The position numbers and the translations under genes were made by a program. This document shows positions 32,507 to 46,300 of a stretch of 64,000 nucleotides of DNA, piece by piece. The notes below the pieces were generated by a model, which did no database searches, was not told the DNA's origin, and saw only the letters and a program-made list of their open reading frames with translations. Positions within the stretch are counted from its first letter, which is position 1; each line of letters starts with the position of its first letter. The stretch spans positions 14,651,198 through 14,715,197 of the forward strand of contig NC_041021.1 in the NCBI RefSeq assembly GCF_004193775.1, in the 5' to 3' direction. This stretch comes from Glycine soja. Its lineage: Eukaryota; Streptophyta; Magnoliopsida; Fabales; Fabaceae.

Positions 32507-33387
32507 TGATGCAATCCTACCCCGCAAGGGCATTGGCTAGAAGACTCCAAGTAGATTGGGCTAGAGATCCAAGGAAAGGCCCTAGGGTTCTCATGAGCCT
32601 TAGGGTAGATTTCGAGCCCATGGGCTAAGTATGAGCCCGCTTATCTTTGTAAATATTAGAATAGGTTTTTCCTTCGTCTAGGCCTTGTATTTTGGCCATT
32701 CTAGTAGTATAGGGTTTTAGCCTTGTATTTCGGGGCATTTTGAGTTGTCTTTGTAATAAGGACTTTTTTTGTTATTTTCATGTTTTTTGTCATGGGGGTG
32801 AGCTTAGCTATTATAGGGGGTGTGTAGCTAAGCTCTAGCTTCTCATCTCAAGGAGGTGAGCTTAGCTATTAGAGAGGTATGTGTAGCTAAGCTCTAGCTT
32901 CTTTAGGAATCTTCTTAAGGAAGCTTCTCAAGGAGGTGAGCTTAGTTATGAGAGGGGTGTGTGTAGCTTAGCTCTAGCTTCTCAAGGAAGTTTTCTCAAA
33001 GAAGCTTCTCAAGGAAGTTACCTAGTCTATAAATAGAAGCATGTGTAACACTTGTTGTAACTTTGATGAATGAGAGTCTTGTGAGACATACTTCAAAGTT
33101 CCACTTCTATACCTCTTTTATTCCTTCAATTTCGTGCTCCCCCCTCTCTCTTTCTCTCCCTCTTTCTTTTCCTCCATTGAAGCATCCTCTCCAAGCTTCT
33201 TATCCAAGGCTCATCTTGGTGGTGAAGCTCCTTCTTCCATGGCTTATTCCTTAATGGATGGCGCCTCCTCTCACCTATTTTCCTTTGTCTTCCGCTGCAT
33301 CTCCATGGTGGAAAATCACCATTAAAGGACCCCATTGAAGCTCTAAGATCCAGCCTCCATAGAAGCCCCACAAGCAAGCTTCCATCA
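32507..33387 (+). mobile_element. Solo LTR inserted in the centromeric satellite (881 bp)
   Basis: Begins TGATGCAATCC and ends CTTCCATCA, so it has TG...CA ends, and is flanked by ATAAC. It is the only foreign sequence in the visible satellite. Removing it with one ATAAC restores the satellite phase exactly ('gtcataac' then 'ttttcactcggatg'). It holds a TATA box and three copies of a 'ggtgagcttagctat' block at 32797, 32855 and 32935. It is unlike the LTRs at 867 and 6283. The family is not identified; a small TRIM-like element is an alternative. Confidence 0.88.
33028..33035 (+). promoter_or_regulatory. TATA box in the satellite-embedded LTR
   Basis: TATAAATA followed by 'gaagcatgtg', about 520 bp into the LTR, a usual place for the U3 promoter. 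It orients the LTR on the plus strand. Confidence 0.6.
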
Positions 33388-33392
33388 ATAAC
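33388..33392. repeat. Target-site duplication ATAAC (right)
   Basis: Direct repeat of 32502-32506. Confidence 0.9.
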
Positions 33393-36300
33393 TTTTCACT
33401 CGGATGTCCGATCAGGCGAATAATATATCGAGACACCCGAAATTGACTAAAGGAAGTTGTCGAGAAATTCAAATGGTCACAACTTTTCACTCGGATTTCC
33501 GATTCAGGCGCATAATATATCGACACGCTCGAAATTGAACAGCGGAAGCTCTCAAGAAATCTAAATGGTGATAACTTTTTACTCGGATGTCCAATTCCGG
33601 CATATAATATTTCTAGACGCTCGAAATTGAATAACTGAAGCTCTCGGGAAATTCAAATGGTCATAACATTTCCGACAGATGTCTGATTCAGGCAAATAAT
33701 ATATCGAGATGCTCGAAATTTAACAACGGAAGCTCTCGAGAAATTCAAATGGTCATAACTTTTCACACGGATGTACGATTCAGGCGCATAATGTATCGAG
33801 ACGCTCGAAATTGAACAACGGAAGCTCTCAAGAAATCCAAATTGTCATAACTTTTCACTCGGATGTTTGATTCAGGCGCATAACGTATCTAGACACTCGA
33901 AATTCAACAATGGAAGCCTTGAGAAATTCAAATCGTAATAACTTTTCACACGGATGTACAATTATGGGATATAGTATATTGAGCCGCTCGAAATTGAACA
34001 ACGGAAGCTGTTGAGAAATTCAAATGGTCATGACTTTTCACTCGGTTGATCGATTCAGGCGAATAATATAGCGAGACACTCGAAATATAATAACGGATGC
34101 ACTCGATAAATTCAAATGGTCATAACTATTCACACTCATGTCCGATTCAGGCGCATAGTATATCTAGACGCTCGAATTGTAACAACGGAAGCTCTCGAGA
34201 AATTGCAATAGTCATAACTTTTCACAAGGATGTCCGATTCAGGTGCAGAATATATCAAGACGCTTAAAATAGAACAACGGAAGCTGTCAAGCAATTCAAA
34301 TGGTCAAAACTTTTCACTTGGTTGTCCGATTCAGGCACATAATATATCGAGACGCTTGAAATTCAACAACGGAGGCTCTTGAGAAATTTAAATGGTAATA
34401 ATTTTCCCACGGACGTACAATTTGAGGACATAATATGTTGAGACGCTCAAAATTGAACAATGGAAGCTGTCGAGAAATTCAAATGGTCATAACTTATCGC
34501 TCGGATATTCGATTCAGGCGCATAATATATCGAGACGCTCGAAATTGAACAACGGAAGCTCTCGAGAAATTCAAATGGTAATGACTTTTCACACGGATGT
34601 ACAATTCGGGGACATAGTATATTGAGACGCTCGAAATTGAACAACGGAAGGTCTCGAGAAATTCAAATTGTCATGACTTTTCACACGGATGTCTGATTCT
34701 AGCGCATAATATATCGAGACACTCGAAATTGAACAACGGAAGCTCATGAGTAATTCAAATGGTCATAACTTTTCACCCGAATGTCCGATTCAGGCGCATA
34801 ATATATCGAAACGCTCGAAATTGAACAACGAAAGCTCTCGAGAAATCCAAATTGTGATAACTTGTCACTCGGATGTCCGATTCTGGCGTATAATATATGC
34901 AGACCCTCGGAATTGAACAACGGAAGCTCTCGAGAAATTTAAATGGTCATAACATTTCACACGGATGTCCGATTTAGGCACATAACGTATCGAGGCGTTC
35001 GAAATTGAACAACGAAAGCTCTCGTGAAATTCAAATGGTCATAACTTTTCACACGGATGTCCGATCCAGGCACATAATATATCGAGATGCCCAAAATTGA
35101 AGAACGAACGCTCTCGAGAAATCCAAATGGTCATAACTTTTCTCTCGGATGTCCGATTCAGGTGCATAACGTATCGAGATGCTCGAAATTCAACAACAGA
35201 AGCTCTTGAGAAATTCAAATCGTAATAAGTTTTCACACGGATGTACAATACGGGGCTATAATATATCGAGACTTTCGAAATTGTACAACGGAAGCTCTCG
35301 AGAAATTCAAATGGTCATAACATTTCACACGGATGTCCGATTCAGGCGAATAATATATCAAAACGCACAAAATTGACTAAAGGAAGCTGTCGAGAAATTC
35401 AAATGGTCACAACTTTTCACTCGGTTGTCCGATTCAGGCGTATAATATTTCGAGATGCTCGAAATTGAACAACGGAGTCTTCAGAGAAATTCAAATGGAA
35501 TAACTTTTCACACGGCCGTACAATTCGAGGACATAATATATCGAGACTCTCGTAATTGAACAACGGAAGCTCTCGAGAAATTTAAATGGTCACAAATTTT
35601 AACTCGGATGTCCAATTCAGGCGCATAATATATCGAGACGCTCGACATTGAATAACGGAGTCTTTTGAGAAATTCAAATGGTAATAACTTTTCACAAGGC
35701 TGTACAATTCGAGGACATAATATATCGAGACGCTCAAAATTGAACAGCGGAAGCTCTCCATAAATTCAAATGGTCATCACTTTCCACACGGATGTCCGAT
35801 TCAGGCGCATAATATATCGAGACGCACGAAATTGAACAACGGAAGCTCTCGAGAAATTCAAATGGTCATAACTTATCAGACGGATGTCCGATTACGGCGC
35901 ATAATATATCGAGATGCTCGAAATTGAACAACGGAAACTCTCGACAAATTCCAATGGTAATAACTTTTCACACGGATGTACAATTCAAGGACTTAATATA
36001 TCGAGACACTCGTAATTGAACAACGGAAGCTCTCGAGAAATTCAAATGGTCATAACATTTCACACGGATGTCCGATTCGGGGACATAATATATCGTGACA
36101 CTCGGAATTGAACAACGGAAGCTCTCGAGAAATTCAAATGGTCATCACTTTCCACACATATGTCTGATTTAGGGGCATAATATATCGAGACGCTCGAAAT
36201 TGAACAACGGAAGCTCTCGAGAAATTCAAATGGTAATAACTTTTCACACGGATGTACAATTCGGGAACATAGTATATCAAAACGCTCGGAATTGAACAAC

Positions 36301-36444
36301 GTAAGCTCTCGAGAAATTCAAATGGACATAATTCTTCACTCGGATGTCCGATTAAGGCGCATAATTTATCGAGACACTCGAAATTGAACAGCGGAGCCTC
36401 TTGAGAAATTCAAATGGTCATAACATTTCACTCAGATGTCTGAT

Positions 36445-39400
36445 TCAGGCGCATGACGTATCTAGACACTCGAAATTCAACAACGGAAGCTCTCTAGAAT
36501 TTCAAATGGTAATAAGTTTTCACACGGATGTACAATTCTGGGATATAGTATATTGAGCAGCTCGAAATTGAACAACGGAAGCTTTCGAGAAATTCAAATG
36601 GTCATGACTTTTGACACGGATGTCCGATTCAGGCACATTATATATCGAGATGCTCGAAATTGAACAACGGAAGCTCACGAGAAATTCAAATTGTCATAAT
36701 TCTTCACTCGGTTGTCCGATTAAGGCGCAAAATATATCGAGACGCTCGAAATTGAACAACGGAGGCTCTTCAGAAATTCAAATGGTAATCATTTTCACAC
36801 GGATGTACAATTCGAGGACATAATATATTGAGACACTCACAATTGAACAACAGAAGCTATCGAGAAATTCAAATGGTCATAACTTTTCGCTCGGATGTTC
36901 GATTCAGGCGCATAATATATCGAGACGCTCGATACTGAACAACGGAAGCTTTTGAGCAATTCAAATGGTCATAACATTTCACACGGATTTCCGATTCAGG
37001 CGCATAATATATTGAGACGCTCGAAATTGAACAACGAAAGTTCTCTAGAAATTCAAATGGTCATAACTTATCATTCGGATGTCCAATTCAAGCTTATAAT
37101 ATTTCAAGACGCTCAAAATTGAATAACGGAAGCTCTCGTGAAATTCAAATAGTCATAACATTTCAGACGGATGTCTGATTCAGGCGCAGAATATATCGAG
37201 ACGCTCGAAATTGAACAACGGAAGCTCTCGAGAAATTCAAATGGTTATAACTTTTCACATGGATGACCGATTCGGGGACATAATATATTGAGACACTCGA
37301 AATTGAATACCGAAAGCTCTTGATAAATTCAAATGGTCATCACTTTCCACACGGATGTCCGAATCAGGCGCATAATATATTGAGACGCTCGAAATTGAAC
37401 AATGGAAGCTCTCAAGAACTTCAAATGGTCATAACTTATCAGACGGATGTCCGATTTCGGCACATAATATATCGAGATGCTCGAAATTGAACAACGGAAA
37501 CTCTCGACAAATTCAAATGGTAATAAATTTTCACACGGATGTACAATTCAAGGACTTAATATATCGAGACGCTCGTAATTGAACAACGGAAGCTCTCGAG
37601 TAATTCAAATGGTAATAACTTTTCACACGGATGTCCGATTCAGGCGCATAATATATGGAGACGCTCGAAATTGAACAACGGAAGTTCTCGAGAAATTCAA
37701 ATGGTCATTACTTTTCACTCAGATGTCTGATTCAGGCGCATAACGTATCTAGACACTCGAAATTCAACAACGGAAGCTCTCTAGAAATTCAAATGGTAAT
37801 AAGTTTTCACACGGATGTACAATTTTGGGATATAGTATATTGAGCAACTCGAAATTGAACAACGGAAGCTTTCGAGAAATTCAAATGGTCATGACTTTTG
37901 TCACGGATGTCCGATTCAGGCACATTATATATAGAGATGCTCGAAATTGAACAACGGAAGCTCACGAGAAATTCAAATTGTCATAATTCTTCACTCGGAT
38001 GTCTGATTAAAGCGCAAAATATATCGAGACGCTCGAAATTGAACAGCGGAGGCTCTTCAGAAATTCAAATGGTAATCATTTTCACACGTATGTACAATTC
38101 GAGGACATAATATATTGAGACACTCACAATTGAACAACGGAAGCTATCGAGAAATTCAAATGGTCATAACTTTTCGCAAGGATGTTCGATTCAGGCGCAT
38201 AATATATCGAGACGCTCGATATTGCACAACGGAAGCTCTTGAGCTATTCAAATGGTCATAACTTTTCACACGGATGTCCGATTCAAGCGCATAATATATT
38301 GAGACGCTCGAAATTGAACAACGGAAGCTCTCTAGAAATTCAAATGGTCATAACATATCACTCGGATGTCCAATTCAAGCGTATAATATTTCTGGACGCT
38401 CAAAATTGAATAACGGAAGCTCTCACAAAATTCAAATAGTCAAAACATTTCAGACGGATGTCTGATTCAGGGGCATAATATATGGAGACGCTCGAAATTG
38501 AACAACAGAAGCTCTCGAGAAATTCAAATGGTCATTACTTTTCACACGGATGTCCGATTCGGGGACATAATATATGGAGACGCTCTAAATTGAACAACGG
38601 AAGCTCTTGAGAATTTCAAATGGTCATAACTTTTCACACGGATGTACAATTCGGGGACATGGTATATTGAAACGCTCGAAATTGAACAACGGAAGCTCTC
38701 GAGAATTTCAAAAGGTCATAACGTTTCACACGGATGTCCGATCCAGGCGCATAATATATCGAGACGCTCGAAATTGAACAACGGAAGCTCTCGAGAAATT
38801 AAAATGGTAATATCTTTTCACACGGATGTACAATTTGGAAACATAATATATTCAGACACTCGAAATTGATCAACAGAAGCTCTCGAGAAATTCAAATTGT
38901 CATAAATATTCACACCGATGTCCGATCAGGGCGTATAATCAATCGAGATGCTCGAAATTGAACAACGGAAACTCTCGAGAAATTCAAATGGTTATAACTT
39001 TTCACACGGATGTACAATTCGGGGACATAGTATATCGAGACGCTCGAAATTGAACAATGGAAGCTCTTGGGCAATTCAAATGGTCATAACGTTTCACACG
39101 GATGTCCGATTCAGGCGCATAATATATTGAGACGCTCGAAATTGAACAACGGAAGCTCTCAAGAAATTCAAATGGTCATAACTTATCACTCGGATGTCCA
39201 ATTCAAGCGTATAATATTTCTAGACGCTCAAAATTGAATATCGGAAGCTCTCGCGAAATTCGAATAGTCATAACATTTCAGACGAATGTCTGATTCAAGC
39301 GCATAATATATCGAGACGCTCGAAATTGAACAACGGAAGCTCTTTGAGAAATTCAAACGGTAATAATTTTCACATGGATGTACAATTCGAGGACATAATA

Positions 39401-42400
39401 TATTGAGACACTCACAATTGAACAACAAAAGCTGTCGAGAAATTCAAATGGTCATAACTTTTCGCTCGAATGCTCGATTCAGGCACATAATATATCGAGA
39501 CGCTCGAAATTGAACAACCGAAGCTATCGAGAAATTTAAATGGTCATAACATTTCACACGGATATCCGATTCAGGCACATAATATATCAAGACGCTCGAA
39601 ATTGAACAACGGAAGCTCTCGAGAAATTCAAATGGTCATTACTTTTCACATGGATGTCCGATTCGGGGACATTATATATCGAGATGCTCGAAATTGAACA
39701 ACGGAAGCTCACGAGAAATTCAAATTGTCATAATTCTTCACTCGGATGTCTGATTAAGGCGCAAAATATATCGAGACGCTCGAAATTGAACAACGAAGCT
39801 CTTCAGAAATTCAAATGGTAATCATTTTCACACGTATGTACAATTCGAGGACATAGTATATTGAGACACTCACAATTGAACAACGGAAGCTATCGAGAAA
39901 TTCAAATGGACATAATTCTTCACTCGGATGTCCGATTAAGGCGCATAATTTAACGAGACGCTCGAAATTGAACAGAAGAGCCTCATGAGAAATTCATATG
40001 GTCATAACTTTTCACTCAGATGTCTGATTCAGGCGCATAACGTATCTAGACACTCGAAATTCAACAACGGAAGCTCTCTAGAAATTCAAATGGTAATAAG
40101 TTTTCACACGGATGTACAATTCTGGGATATAGTATATTGAGCAACTCGAAATTGAACAACGGAAGCTTTCGAGAAATTCAAATGGTCATGACTTTTGACA
40201 TGGATGTCCGATTCAGGCACATTATATATCGAGATGCTCGAAATTGAACAACGGAAGCTCACGAGAAATTCAAATTGTCATAATTCTTCACTCGGATGTC
40301 TGATTAAAGCGCAAAATATATCGAGACGCTCGAAATTGAACAACGGAGGCTCCTCAGAAATTCAAATGGTAATCATTTTCACACGTATGTACAATTCGAG
40401 GACATAATATATTGAGACACTCACAATTGAACAACGGAAGCTATCGAGAAATTCAAATGGTCATAACTTTTCGCTCGGATGTTCGATTCAGGCGCATAAT
40501 ATATCGAGACGCTCGATATTGCACAACGGAAGCTCTTGAGCTATTCAAATGGTCATAACTTTTCACACGGATGTCCGATTCAAGTGCATAATATATTGAG
40601 ACGCTCGAAATTGAACAACGGAAGCTCTCTAGAAATTCAAATGGTCATAACATATCACTCGGATGTCCAATTCAAGCGTATAATATTTCTGGACGCTCAA
40701 AATTGAATAACGGAAGCTCTCACGAAATTCAAATAGTCAAAACATTTCAGACGGATGTCTGATTCAGGCGCATAATATATGGAGACGCTCGAAATTGAAC
40801 AACAGAAGCTCTCGAGAAGTTCAAATGGTCATTACTTTTCACACGGATGTCCGATTCGGGGACATGATATATGTAGACGCTCTAAATTGAACAACGGAAG
40901 CTCTTGAGAATTTCAAATGGTCATAACTTTTCACACGGATGTACAATTCGGGGACATGGTATATTGAAACGCTCGAAATTGAACAACGGAAGCTCTCGAG
41001 AATTTCAACAGGTCATAACTTTTCACACGGATGTCCGATCCAGGCGCATAATATATCGAGATGCTCGAAATTGAACAACGGAAGCTCTCGAGAAATTTAA
41101 ATGGTAATATCTTTTCACACGGATGTACAATTTGGAAACATAATACATTCAGACACTCAAAATTGATCAACAGAAGCTCTCGAGAAATTCAAATGGTCAT
41201 AAATATTCACACCAATGTCCGATCAGGGCGTATAATCAATCGAGATGCTCGAAATTGAACAACGGAAACTCTCGAGAAATTCAAATGGTTATAACTTTTC
41301 ACACGGATGTACAATTCGGGGACATAGTATATCGAGACGCTCGAAATTGAACAACGGAAGCTCTTGGGCAATTCACATGGTCATAACTTTTCACACGGAT
41401 GTCCGATTCAGGCGCATAATATATTGAGACGCTCGAAATTGAACAACGGAAGCTCTCAAGAAATTCAAATGGTCATAACTTATCACTTGGATGTCCAATT
41501 CAAGCGTATAATATTTCTAGACGCTCAAAATTGAATAACGGAAGCTCTCGCGAAATTCGAATAGTCATAACTTTTCAGACGAATGTCTGATTCAGGCGCA
41601 TAATATATCGAGACGCTCGAAATTGAACAACGGAAACTCTTTGAGAAATTCAAACGGTAATAATTTTCACATGGATGTACAATTCGAGGACATAATATAT
41701 TGAGACACTCACAATTGAACAACGAAAGCTGTCGAGAAATTCAAATGGTCATAACTTTTCGCTCGAATGCTCGATTCAGGCACATAATATATCGAGACGC
41801 TCGAAATTGAACAACCGAAGCTATCGAGAAATTTAAATGGTCATAACATTTCACACGGATATCCGATTCAGGCACATAATATATCAAGACGCTCGAAATT
41901 GAACAACGGAAGCTCTCGAGAAATTCAAATGGTCATTACTTTTCACACAGATGTCCGATTCGGGGACATAATATATCGAGACGCTCTAAATTGAACAACG
42001 GAAGCTCTCGAGAATTTCAAAATGGTCATAACATTTTCACACGGATGTACAATTCGGGGACATGGTATATTGAAACGCTCGAAATTGAACAACGGAAGCT
42101 CTCGTGAATTTCAAAAGGTCATAACTTTTCACACGGATGTCTGATTCAAGTGCATAACGTATCGAGACGCTCGAAATTGAAAAACGGAAGCTCTATAGAA
42201 ATTCAAATGGTCATAACTTTTGACCCGGATGTCCGATCCAGGCGCATAATATATCGAGACGCTCGAAATTGAACAACGGAAGCTCTCGAGAAATTAAAAT
42301 GGTAATATCTTTTCACACGGATGTACAATTTGGGGCAATAGTATACTCAGACGCTCGAAATTGAACAACAGAAGCTCTCAAGAATTTCAAGTGGTCATAA

Positions 42401-42990
42401 CTTTTCACACGGATGTCCGATCCAGGCGCATAATATATCGAGATGCTCGAAATTGAACAACGGAAGCTCTCGAGAAATTAAAATGGTAATATCTTTTCAC
42501 ACGGATGTACAATTTGGAAACATAATATATTCAGACAATCGAAATTGATCAACAGAAGCTCTCGAGAATTTCAAATGGTCATAAATATTCACACCGATGT
42601 CCGATCAGGGCGTATAATCAATTGAGATGCTCGAAATTGAACAACGGAAACTCTCGAGAAATTCAAATGGTTATAACTTTTCACACGGATGTACAATTCG
42701 GGGACATAGTATATCGAGACGCTCGAAATTGAACAACGGAAGCTCTTGGGCAATTCAAATGGTCATAACTTTTCACACGGATGTCCGATTCAGGCGCATA
42801 ATATATTGAGACGCTCGAAATTGAACACCGGAAGCTCTCAAGAAATTCAAATGGTCATAACTTATCTCTCGGATGTCCAATTCAAGCGTATAATATTTCT
42901 AGACGCTTAAAATTGAATACCGGAAGCTCTCGCGAAATTTGAATAGTCATAACATTTCAGACGAATGTCTGATTCAGGCGCATAATATAT
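36445..42990 (+). repeat. Satellite higher-order block, ~2297-bp duplication
   Basis: Long runs of monomers recur nearly unchanged. 37898-38110 reappears at 40195-40407, 38948-39130 at 41245-41427, and 39228-39428 at 41525-41722, all 2297 bp apart (25 monomers). A related partial copy starts at 36611, 1287 bp before the second. Another lies at 42627-42809, 1382 bp after 41245. Confidence 0.8.
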
Positions 42991-43324
42991 CGAGACGCTC
43001 GAAATTGAACAACGGAAGCTCTTGAGCTATTCAAATGGTCATAACTTTTCACACGGATGTCCGATTCAGGCGCATAATATATTGAGACTCTCGAAATTGA
43101 ACAACGGAAGCTCCCTAGAAATTCAAATGGTCATAACTTATCACTCGGATGTCCAATTCAAGCGTATAATATTTCTAGACGCTCAAAATTGAATAACAGA
43201 AGCTCTCGCGAAATTCATATAGTCATAACATTTCAGACGGATGTCTGGTTCAGGCGCATAATGTATCGAGACGCTCGAAATTGAACAACGGAAGCTCTCA
43301 AGAAATTCAAATGGTCATTACTTT

Positions 43325-46300
43325 TCACACGGATGTCCGATTCGGGGACATAATATATCGAGACACTCTAAATTGAACAACGGAAGCTCTCGAGAAATTC
43401 AAATGGTCATAAATATTCACACCGATGTCCGATCCAGGCGTATAATAAATCGAGACGCTCGAAATTGAACAACGGAAACTCTCGAGAAATTCAAATTGTA
43501 ATAACTTTTCACACGGATGTACAATTCGGGGACATAGTATATCGAGATGCTCGAAATTGAACAACGGAAGCTCTTGGGCAATTCAAATGGTCATAACTTT
43601 TCACTCAGATGTCCGATTCAGGCGTACATCTAAATAGACACTTGAAATTCAACAATGGAAGCTCTCGAGAAATTCAGATGGTAATAAGTTTTCACACGGA
43701 TGTACAATTGCGGGATATAGTATATTGAGCCGGTCGAAATAGAACAACGAAAACTCTCGAGAAATTCAAATTGTTATGAATTTTCACACGGATGTCTGAT
43801 TCAAGCGCATAATATATCGAGATGCCAGAAATTGACTAAAGGAAGCTATCGAGAATTTCAAATGGTCACAACTTTTCACTCGGATGTTCGATTCAGGCGC
43901 ATAATATATCGAGACGCTCGAAATTGAACAACGGAAGCTCTCAAGAAATTCAAATGGTCATTACTTTTCACACGGATGTCCGATTCGGGGACATAATATA
44001 TCGAGACACTCTAAATTGAACAACGGAAGCTCTCGAGAAATTCAAATGGTCATAAATATTCACACCGATGTCCGATCCAGGCGTATAATAAATCGAGACG
44101 CTCGAAATTGAACAACGGAAACTCTCGAGAAATTCAAATGGTAATAACTTTTCACACGGATGTACAATTTGGGGACATAGTATATCGAGATGCTCGAAAT
44201 TGAACAACGGAAGCTCTTGGGCAATTCAAATGGTCATAACTTTTCACTCAGATGTCCGATTCAGGCGTACAACTAAATAACACTTGAAATTCAACAATTG
44301 AAGCTCTCGAGAAATTCAAATGGTAATAAGTTTTCACATGGATGTACCATTCCGGGATATAGTATATTGAGCAGCTCGAAATAGAACAACGAAAACTCTC
44401 GAGAAATTCAAATTGTTATGAATTTTCACACGGATGTCTGATTCAGGCGCATAATATATCGAGATGTCAGAAATTGACTAAAGGAAGCTATCGAGAATTT
44501 CAAATGGTCACAACTTTTCACTCGGATGTCCGATTCAGGCGCATAATATATCGAGACGCTTGAAATTGAACCACGGAAGCTCTCGAGAAATTCATATGGT
44601 CATAACTTTTCACACGGATGTCCGATTCGGGGACATAATATATCGAGACACTCTAAACTGAACAATGGAAGCTCTCGAGAATTTCAAATGGTCATAACTT
44701 GTCACACGGATGTCCGATTCAAGTGGATAACGTATCGAGGCGCTCGAAATTGAAAAACGGAAGCTCTATAGAAATTCAAATGGTCATAACTTTTCACACG
44801 GATGTCCGATCCAGGCGCATAATATATCGAGGCACTTGAAATTGAACAACGGAAGCTCTCGAGAAATTATAATGGTAATATCTTTTCACACGGTTGTACA
44901 ATTTGGGGACATAGTATATTGAGACGCTCGAAATTGAACAACGGAAGCTCTCGAGAAATTCAAATGGTCATAAATATTCACACCGATGTCCGATCTAGGC
45001 GTATAATAAATCGAGACGCTCGAAATTGAAAACGGAAACTCTCGAGAAATTCAAATGGTAATAACTTTTCACACTGATGTACAATTCGGGGACATAGTAT
45101 ATCGAGATGCTCGAAATTGAATAACGGAAGCTCTAGGGCAATTCAAATGGTCATAACTTTTCACTCAGATGTCCGATTCAGGCGTACATCTAAATAGACA
45201 CTTGAAATTCAACAATGGAAGCTCTCGAGAAATTCAAATGGTAATAAGTTGTCACACGGATGTAAAATTCCGGGATATAGTATATTGAGCCGCTCGAAAT
45301 AGAACAACGAAAACTCTCGGGAAATTCAAATTGTTATGAATTTTCACACGGATGTCTGATTGAGGTGCATAATATATCGAGATGCCAGAAATTGACTAAA
45401 GGAAGCTATCGAGAATTTCAAATGGTCACAACTTTTCACTCGGATGTTTGATTCAGGTGCATAATATATCGAGACGCTCGAAATTGAACCACGGAAGCTC
45501 TCGAGAAATTCAAATGGTCATAACTTTTCACACGGATGTCCGATTCGGGGACATAATATATCGAGACACTCTAAACTGAACAACAGAAGCTCTCGAGAAT
45601 TTCAAATGGTCATAACTTTTCACTCGGATGTCCGATTCAGGCGCATAATACAACGAGACGCTCGAAATTGAACAACGGAAGCTCTCGAGAACTTATAATG
45701 GTAATATCTTTTCACACGGTTGTACAATTTACGGACATAGTATATTAAGACGCTCGAAATTGAACAAAGGAAGCTCTCGAGAAATTCAAATGGTCATAAA
45801 CATTCACACCTATGTCCGATCCAGGCGTATAATAAATCGAGACGCTCGAAATTGAACAACGGAAACTCTCGAGAAATTCAAATGGTAATAACTTTTTACA
45901 CGGATGTACAATTCGGGGACATAGTATATCGAGATGCTCGAAATTGAACAACGGAAGCTCTTGGGCAATTCAAATGGTCATAACTTTTCACTCAGATGTC
46001 CGATTCAGGCGTACATCTAAATAGACACTTGAAATTGAACAATGGAAGCTCTCGAGAAATTCAAATGGTAATAAGTTTTCACGCGGATGTACAATTCCGG
46101 GATATAGTATATTGAGCGGCTCGAAATAGAACAACGAAAGCTCTCGAGAAATTCAAATTGTTTTGAATTTTCACACGGATGTCTGATTCAGGCGCATAAT
46201 ATATCGAGATGCCAGAAATTGACTAAAGGAAGCTATCAATAATTTCAAATGGTCACAACTTTTCACTCGGATGTCCGATTCAGGCGCATAATATATCGAG

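Noticed and set aside
33063..33325. Short gene with TATA box and ORFs MMNESLVRHTS... and MLPPLSF...
   Set aside because: The region lies inside an LTR with TG...CA ends and a target duplication. The frames are short, overlapping and low-complexity.
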